A DNA stretch of 19,241 nucleotides from DASWHX01 sp036397995 (lineage in GTDB: Bacteria > Bacteroidota > Bacteroidia > Cytophagales > Cyclobacteriaceae), in contig DASWHX010000107.1 of assembly GCA_036397995.1 (NCBI GenBank), positions 1-19,241 of the forward strand, written 5' to 3'. The position numbers and the translations under genes were made by a program. Below are positions 14,751 through 19,241 of this stretch, in pieces. The notes below the pieces were generated by a model. It had not been told where the DNA came from. It saw only the letters and a program-made list of their open reading frames with translations, and did no database searches. Positions within the stretch are counted from its first letter, which is position 1. Each line of letters opens with the position of its first letter.

Positions 14751-16078
14751 AAGATCACGTTAGTTCCCATTCTCCGGAATTGTTCGATAAAAGTAATCTC
14801 ATTATCCACCTTATTCCAAAAAGGATTTTTTTGAAGGAACAATAGTTTCATGTTCTTCAGGTCAGCGAGATTTTCAGGAAATTCTTCGATATCATTATAA
14901 GAGATATCCAACTCCCTCAACTTTTTGAGTTTGAGGATTTGCGGTGGAAAATAATTAAGTAAATTATTTTGAAGATGAAGAATATTTAGTTCGTTTAAGT
15001 TTCCAATACTCTCGGGGATATAAAACAACCGGTTGTGATGAAGGTATAATTGTTTCAGAGAAGCGAGAGCGCCAATATTTTCCGGAACAAGAAAAATAGA
15101 ATTAAAAGAGAGATATAAAATCTCAAGATTTTTCAAATTTTCAATATCGGAACTTATCCTTTCGATTTTATTATAATAAAGATCAGCAATTTTAAGGTTC
15201 TTCAACGAATAGAATCCGGGCGGTAATGAGTCAATAGAATTTTTGTATAGAGAAATAGATTCCAACCGGGAAAGCTCACTGATTCTATCTGGTAAAACTC
15301 TGATATTATTTTCGGCTAACTGAAGTTCTTTCAGGTTTACCAAATCAAAGAGGTTATCGGTAAAATAATTGATGTCGCATTTATTCATGCGGAGATACTC
15401 GATCTGTGCCAGCTTATGTAACTTTTGTTCATCCGGTTTCAGGCGGTTTTCATTCAATTTTAGTGTTACCAGATTCTTGTTCCTTGTAAGCCTTAGAGGA
15501 ATCCTTGTGAAGAAATTTCTTGATAGATTAATTTCCCGGAGGCTTTTAATTTTTCTGATTGAGAGCGGTAATTTACTGAGTCCATTTTCCTGTAAATCTA
15601 TAATTTCTACGTTCTTCAGTCGTGGAATCTTAATACTCCTGTTGCCCGAATTATTACCCGCAATCTGCAGCGTTTTAAGTTCCGGAAATTTTCTAAAATA
15701 TCGGGGAATTCTACTAAGCTGATTGTATGATAATTTTATGGTTTTCAGAGCCTTACACTCCTTAACCGACTTAGGAATTTCATTCATGTTAAGGTAGGCA
15801 AGGCTTAAGTATTCCAGTGTATCTTTCCGGGTATTGGCGTTGAATGATTCAAATTTTACCAGCTCAAGTTGTCTGCTCATTAACTCTCTGGCTTTACGTA
15901 AGGAATCATAATCCAGACGATTAATTGCGGGCAGGGGTGAAGGTTCCTTTTCAATTATAGTGATAGTATCACCAGGCTTGGTACCTTCCGGAATTTTAAT
16001 TTCCTGGGCCCAGATTTTGGATGAAAAAAAGACCAGAAAACAGGCGAATAAAGGGCTTGGTTTTAGCTGAAAAAACAT
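14744..16078 (-). CDS. Secreted leucine-rich-repeat protein
   Basis: This 444-residue protein has an N-terminal signal peptide (hydrophobic run to IWAQ, about residue 25), then a linker of about 60 residues. Residues 88-409 are 14 consecutive leucine-rich repeats, each exactly 23 residues by my count, with consensus LxxLxLxxNxLxxLPxxIxxLxx. The closing unit (410-444) begins MKLLFLQKNPFWNK and ends as a helical cap. The strict 23-residue period with IP/LP matches the plant-like or Shoc2-like LRR class. Such proteins are usually binding surfaces, with no catalytic role evident here. The protein is exported and no C-terminal sorting domain is visible. The gene is divergent from gyrB and convergent with the CoA-binding gene, overlapping its end by 7 nt. 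Confidence 0.88.
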   Translation of the reverse strand: MFFQLKPSPLFACFLVFFSSKIWAQEIKIPEGTKPGDTITIIEKEPSPLPAINRLDYDSLRKARELMSRQLELVKFESFNANTRKDTLEYLSLAYLNMNEIPKSVKECKALKTIKLSYNQLSRIPRYFRKFPELKTLQIAGNNSGNRSIKIPRLKNVEIIDLQENGLSKLPLSIRKIKSLREINLSRNFFTRIPLRLTRNKNLVTLKLNENRLKPDEQKLHKLAQIEYLRMNKCDINYFTDNLFDLVNLKELQLAENNIRVLPDRISELSRLESISLYKNSIDSLPPGFYSLKNLKIADLYYNKIERISSDIENLKNLEILYLSFNSIFLVPENIGALASLKQLYLHHNRLFYIPESIGNLNELNILHLQNNLLNYFPPQILKLKKLRELDISYNDIEEFPENLADLKNMKLLFLQKNPFWNKVDNEITFIEQFRRMGTNVIFQ

Positions 16079-16147
16079 TCCTTAAAACTACCTGAATAAG
16101 TGCCAATTTGAAAGTGATTTTTGAACCTTAAAGTGGCTTTTTTTTCG

Positions 16148-16155
16148 TATTTTTG
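16148..16155 (+). promoter_or_regulatory. Candidate -7 promoter element for gyrB
   Basis: TATTTTTG matches TAnnTTTG exactly. It lies 19 nt before the ATG at 16175 and 10 nt before the ATG at 16166. This argues against a start further upstream, such as the in-frame TTG at 16121. Confidence 0.45.
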
Positions 16156-16174
16156 GAGCTTCAAAATGTCCACA

Positions 16175-18130
16175 ATGAGCGATGAAAAAACGGTTGCCAA
16201 AAGCAGCTATTCTGCACAAAATATCCAGGTCTTAGAAGGTCTTGAAGCAGTACGAAAGAGACCTGCCATGTACATAGGCGATGTTGGAGTAAAAGGTCTT
16301 CACCATTTAATTTGGGAGGTTGTTGATAACTCGATTGATGAAGCTTTGGGAGGATATTGTACGGATATTGAAGTACAGATAATGGAAGATAATTCCATTA
16401 TTGTGATTGATAATGGCAGGGGAATACCAACTGACATGCATATAAAGGAAAAAAGGTCTGCCCTGGAAGTTGTAATGACAGTCTTGCACGCCGGCGGTAA
16501 GTTCGATAAAGATTCTTACAAAGTATCAGGCGGATTGCATGGTGTTGGGGTATCCTGTGTGAATGCTTTAAGTGAATCCCTGAAAGCAACCATTCATCGA
16601 AATGGAACTATTTACGAACAGGAATACGCAAAAGGCTTCCCGAAATACCCGGTTAGGGAAGCGGGTACCACCGGGAAAACCGGCACTATTATCCATTTTA
16701 AGCCCGATGTCGGAGTTTTTCAGGCAACGGAGTTCAATTATGAGACAATTGCCTCCAGGTTGCGGGAATTGGCTTTCCTGAATGCCGGGATCAAACTTAA
16801 GTTGACCGATTTCAGGACTAAGGATAATGGAAACTATAAGTCAGATGATTTCCTTTCAGAAGGTGGGCTCACCGAATTTGTTAAGTATCTGGATACATCG
16901 AAGGAAAAATTGATCCCCAATCCCATATTTATCGACACCATTAAGGGAGATGTCCCGGTGCAGGTAGCCCTGGGTTACAATACCTCGTTTACTGAAACGG
17001 TGGTAAGCTATGTAAATAACATTAATACTATTGAGGGCGGTACCCATGTTGCCGGTTTCAGAAGAGCATTAACCCGAACACTTAAGTCTTATGCTGATAA
17101 ATCCGGCTTATTGGATAAAGCTAAAGTTGAAATAAGTGGGGATGATTTCCGGGAGGGATTGACCGCGGTAATTTCAATTAAAGTTGCTGAACCTCAGTTT
17201 GAAGGCCAGACGAAAACCAAGCTTGGGAATTCAGAGGTGATGGGAGCTGTGGACACCGCCGTTGGTGAAACTCTTCAATACTTTCTTGAAGAAAACCCGA
17301 AAGAAGCAAAGCAGATAGTATCCAAGGTTATTCTTGCTGCCCAGGCCCGGCATGCCGCAAGGAAGGCAAGGGAAATGGTACAGAGAAAAAATGTATTAGG
17401 TGGAACCGGGCTTCCCGGAAAACTTGCGGATTGCGCCAATAATGATCCCGCGGTGAGTGAAATATACCTTGTGGAGGGAGATTCAGCAGGCGGTTCGGCA
17501 AAGCAGGGGAGGAACAGGAATTTTCAGGCAATCTTACCCTTGAGGGGAAAAATACTTAATGTGGAAAAAGCCCAGGAGCATAAGATCTATGAGAATGAAG
17601 AAATTAAGAATATGATAACTGCCCTGGGCGTGAGTTTCGGAACCGATGAAGACGATAAAGCTGTTAACACGGCGAAATTGCGCTATCATAAAATAATAAT
17701 TATGACAGATGCTGATGTAGACGGAAGTCATATCAGAACCTTAATCCTGACTTTCTTCTTTCGCTATTTGAGGGAGTTGATTGAAAAAGGCTATCTGTTC
17801 ATAGCCCTCCCGCCGCTTTATCAAATCAGAAAAGGCAAAGAAGAGCGATATTGCTGGACTGAAGAAGAGCGGGAACGCGTAGTTAAAGAATTGGCAAAAG
17901 ATGGGAAGACAGATTCTGTCGGGATTCAGAGATACAAAGGTTTGGGCGAGATGAATCCGGAACAACTTTGGTCTACAACCATGGATCCTGAAAGAAGGAG
18001 TTTGAAGAAAGTATCCATTGAATCAGCGGCGGAAGCAGAGCATTTATTTTCAATGTTAATGGGCGATGATGTTGCACCCAGAAGAGAGTTCATTGAAAAG
18101 AATGCCAGATATGCGAACATTGATATCTAG
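16175..18130 (+). CDS. gyrB: DNA gyrase subunit B
   Basis: This is the ATPase subunit of DNA gyrase, which with GyrA introduces negative supercoils. From the chosen ATG it has 651 residues, normal for the shorter GyrB form. The GHKL ATPase domain shows VVDNSIDEA, DNGRGIPTD and GGLHGVGVS in the first 130 residues, after the typical AVRKRPAMYIGDVG. The Toprim part shows VEGDSAGGSAKQGRN and TDADVDGSHIRTL. The C-terminus has QRYKGLGEMNPEQLW and ends with GDDVAPRREFIEKNA. I chose ATG 16175 (MSDEKT) because it gives the usual N-terminal length and clears the candidate promoter. ATG 16166 (MSTMSDEK) is a close alternative. A TTG at 16121 is in frame but adds an odd hydrophobic extension. The stop is 1 nt from the convergent phosphatase stop. 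Confidence 0.95.
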   Translation: MSDEKTVAKSSYSAQNIQVLEGLEAVRKRPAMYIGDVGVKGLHHLIWEVVDNSIDEALGGYCTDIEVQIMEDNSIIVIDNGRGIPTDMHIKEKRSALEVVMTVLHAGGKFDKDSYKVSGGLHGVGVSCVNALSESLKATIHRNGTIYEQEYAKGFPKYPVREAGTTGKTGTIIHFKPDVGVFQATEFNYETIASRLRELAFLNAGIKLKLTDFRTKDNGNYKSDDFLSEGGLTEFVKYLDTSKEKLIPNPIFIDTIKGDVPVQVALGYNTSFTETVVSYVNNINTIEGGTHVAGFRRALTRTLKSYADKSGLLDKAKVEISGDDFREGLTAVISIKVAEPQFEGQTKTKLGNSEVMGAVDTAVGETLQYFLEENPKEAKQIVSKVILAAQARHAARKAREMVQRKNVLGGTGLPGKLADCANNDPAVSEIYLVEGDSAGGSAKQGRNRNFQAILPLRGKILNVEKAQEHKIYENEEIKNMITALGVSFGTDEDDKAVNTAKLRYHKIIIMTDADVDGSHIRTLILTFFFRYLRELIEKGYLFIALPPLYQIRKGKEERYCWTEEERERVVKELAKDGKTDSVGIQRYKGLGEMNPEQLWSTTMDPERRSLKKVSIESAAEAEHLFSMLMGDDVAPRREFIEKNARYANIDI

Positions 18131-18131
18131 T

Positions 18132-19022
18132 CTAAAGTACCTTTTGACGGGTAAGGTCTTCATAAATGGAATAAATCAATCCATCTTTTAGGCCCACTTC
18201 CGGTACCATAATTGTATTTATACCCGCATATTCCATTACAGACAAGTAAATTTTTGCGGCAGGTATTATTACATCGGCACGGTCCGGATTCAGCTTTAGG
18301 ATATTTATTCTATCTTCTTCCGAATACCTGCCTATTTCATTGATAGTGGCATTAATTGTATTGACAGAAATTTTCTTTGATAACTTTTTGCCGGTTAGGT
18401 TATATATTTTGTTGATATTACCTCCGGTTCCAATTCCTTTTATCCCAGGATATTTTCGATGTACATTTACTTTAACCCACCTTTTCATCGTTTCCCAAAT
18501 TGAAGCGGAATAAACCTGTTTCAAACTTCTCACGGAGCCAATCATAAATGATTCGCTCAAAATCCGCTCCCGGTTTTTTAAGATACTCAATTCAGTACTT
18601 CCGCCTCCCACATCAATATGCAGATACATCGACTCATCGATATAAGGTTTAATAGCTTTATTAATCAATATAGCTTCCTGGGCACCATCAATGATTTCAA
18701 TGGGAAAATCGTAAGCCTGCTCCGCGAGCTTGGCAATATGCTGTCCATTTTCCGCTTCTCTCATCGCGGAAGTAGCGCAAGCTTTCACTACTGACACTTC
18801 ATACAGATCAATGAGAAGCTTAAAGCTGTGCAGCAGTTTGAGAAACTTCTCTTTGATATCTTCGGAAATCCTGCCAGTAGTAAAAACATCATGTCCCAGC
18901 CGCAAGGGAAAGCGGATATACTCCAACCTCTTAAATTCTGTATTTCCATTATGAGTCAGGATGCGATCAACCTGAAAGCGAACGGCATTTGACCCAATAT
19001 CAATCGCGGCAATCTTGGTCAT
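18132..19022 (-). CDS. Ppx/GppA family phosphatase (exopolyphosphatase-like)
   Basis: This 296-residue protein has the ASKHA-type fold of the Ppx/GppA family, whose members hydrolyse polyphosphate or the pentaphosphate alarmone pppGpp. Visible elements are the first phosphate loop AIDIGSNAVRF at 6-16, ATSAMREAENG at 83-93, Glu116 in GAQEAIL as the likely catalytic residue, the second phosphate loop DVGGGSTEL at 137-145, and GIGTGGNINKI in the second half. It has only the two-lobe core and lacks the extra C-terminal HD-type domain of long Ppx/GppA enzymes, as is common in Bacteroidota. Which substrate it prefers cannot be told from sequence. Two copies of an 8-bp palindrome sit directly before its start codon. 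It is convergent with gyrB. Confidence 0.9.
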   Translation of the reverse strand: MTKIAAIDIGSNAVRFQVDRILTHNGNTEFKRLEYIRFPLRLGHDVFTTGRISEDIKEKFLKLLHSFKLLIDLYEVSVVKACATSAMREAENGQHIAKLAEQAYDFPIEIIDGAQEAILINKAIKPYIDESMYLHIDVGGGSTELSILKNRERILSESFMIGSVRSLKQVYSASIWETMKRWVKVNVHRKYPGIKGIGTGGNINKIYNLTGKKLSKKISVNTINATINEIGRYSEEDRINILKLNPDRADVIIPAAKIYLSVMEYAGINTIMVPEVGLKDGLIYSIYEDLTRQKVL

Positions 19023-19042
19023 TTCATGAAGACATTCATGAA
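19023..19042. repeat. Two copies of palindrome TTCATGAA next to the phosphatase start
   Basis: TTCATGAA occurs at 19023-19030 and 19035-19042, separated by GACA, so the pair has a 12-nt period. Each unit is a perfect palindrome. They occupy the 20 nt directly upstream of the minus-strand ATG and so could affect translation or mark a DNA-binding site. Confidence 0.45.
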
Positions 19043-19075
19043 ACTAATATATCGTTTATTAGGAAAAATACCGAA

Positions 19076-19241
19076 TCAGAAATAGGATGGACATTCAAGC
19101 CCCTTATGAAGTTTGGGTATCCGGATTCGGTAATTTATCATAAGTTCATGGGTTCCCGAAGAATATTGACGCAAAGCGCTGGTGGTTTTGTCATAAGCAT
19201 ACCCAAGGTGAAAATTTTCATTCACCTGTAATTCAAATAGC
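19076..19241 (-). CDS. C-terminal end of a PorP/SprF-type outer-membrane protein (partial)
   Basis: Reading the minus strand inward from the right edge gives 54 residues and a TGA stop at 19078-19076. The segment runs NFHLGYAYDKTTSALRQYSS, then GTHELMINYRIR, and ends CPSYF. The GYAYD-TTSALR-YSSGTHE pattern with an aromatic Phe at the very end is characteristic of the last beta strands of PorP/SprF family proteins. That family is tied to the type IX secretion system and gliding in Bacteroidota. The N-terminal part lies outside the window. The stop is 53 nt upstream of the phosphatase start, so the two may share a transcript. Whether this copy is the secretion-system member or one of the paralogues is unknown. 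Confidence 0.85.
   Translation of the reverse strand, partial: LFELQVNENFHLGYAYDKTTSALRQYSSGTHELMINYRIRIPKLHKGLECPSYF

Noticed and set aside
16121..16165. N-terminal extension of GyrB from a TTG codon
   Set aside because: The extra residues are hydrophobic and unlike GyrB N-termini, the region contains an exact -7 promoter element, and two ATG codons just downstream give the normal start.
18989..19231. 80-residue plus-strand open frame at the right edge
   Set aside because: It runs antisense to the start of the phosphatase and to a minus-strand segment with clear PorP/SprF C-terminal features, and resembles no known protein.
1..19241. Mobile elements, CRISPR arrays, tRNA or rRNA genes
   Set aside because: I saw no transposase or integrase motifs, no spaced direct-repeat arrays and no recognisable tRNA or rRNA segments; intergenic gaps are all under about 150 bases.

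Overview
The window looks like chromosomal DNA from an AT-rich, aerobic Bacteroidota, most likely a Cytophagales-type bacterium. This rests on several signs. The C-terminal end of a PorP/SprF-type protein lies at the right edge. Bacteroidota-style DUF2911, DUF1573, MORN-repeat and leucine-rich-repeat exported proteins are present. Clear Shine-Dalgarno sequences are absent before most genes. Several intergenic gaps contain a match to the Bacteroidota -7 promoter element TAnnTTTG. I see no phage, transposon, CRISPR array, tRNA or rRNA, so this reads as a core-genome segment with dense, mostly housekeeping content. The lineage call is inference.

Layout, left to right. The left edge holds the N-terminal, membrane-spanning part of a protein resembling the membrane-anchored AraC regulators of this phylum (minus strand, cut by the edge). 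Next comes a two-gene minus-strand unit: an exported DUF2911 protein followed by a lipoprotein amidohydrolase of the YtcJ type. A plus-strand dCMP deaminase follows. It runs tail-to-tail into a tightly packed minus-strand operon transcribed in the order hppD (4-hydroxyphenylpyruvate dioxygenase), phosphoglucomutase/phosphomannomutase, a DinB-like protein, murB. An unrecognised acidic 137-residue protein is read away from hppD and shares its stop region with trpS. trpS is divergent from a two-domain DUF1573 exported protein. An acyl-CoA dehydrogenase resembling glutaryl-CoA dehydrogenase is divergent from tryptophan 2,3-dioxygenase.

The right half holds a large exported MORN-repeat protein with a predicted outer-membrane barrel tail. 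Its stop overlaps the start of a small CoA-binding protein. A secreted leucine-rich-repeat protein is convergent with these. gyrB follows, then a Ppx/GppA phosphatase convergent with it, then the partial PorP/SprF-like gene.

Functionally, three genes point to aromatic amino acid catabolism (HPPD for tyrosine, tryptophan dioxygenase, and a glutaryl-CoA-type dehydrogenase that could act late in tryptophan or lysine breakdown). Others serve nucleotide, cell-wall and DNA-topology housekeeping, and several encode envelope proteins. No stretch over 300 bases lacks a gene. I found no clearly new multi-gene system. The items most worth checking are the MORN-barrel fusion, the perfect 19-bp palindrome over a candidate trpS promoter, the mixed hppD-murB operon, and the unusually tight or overlapping tail-to-tail gene junctions.
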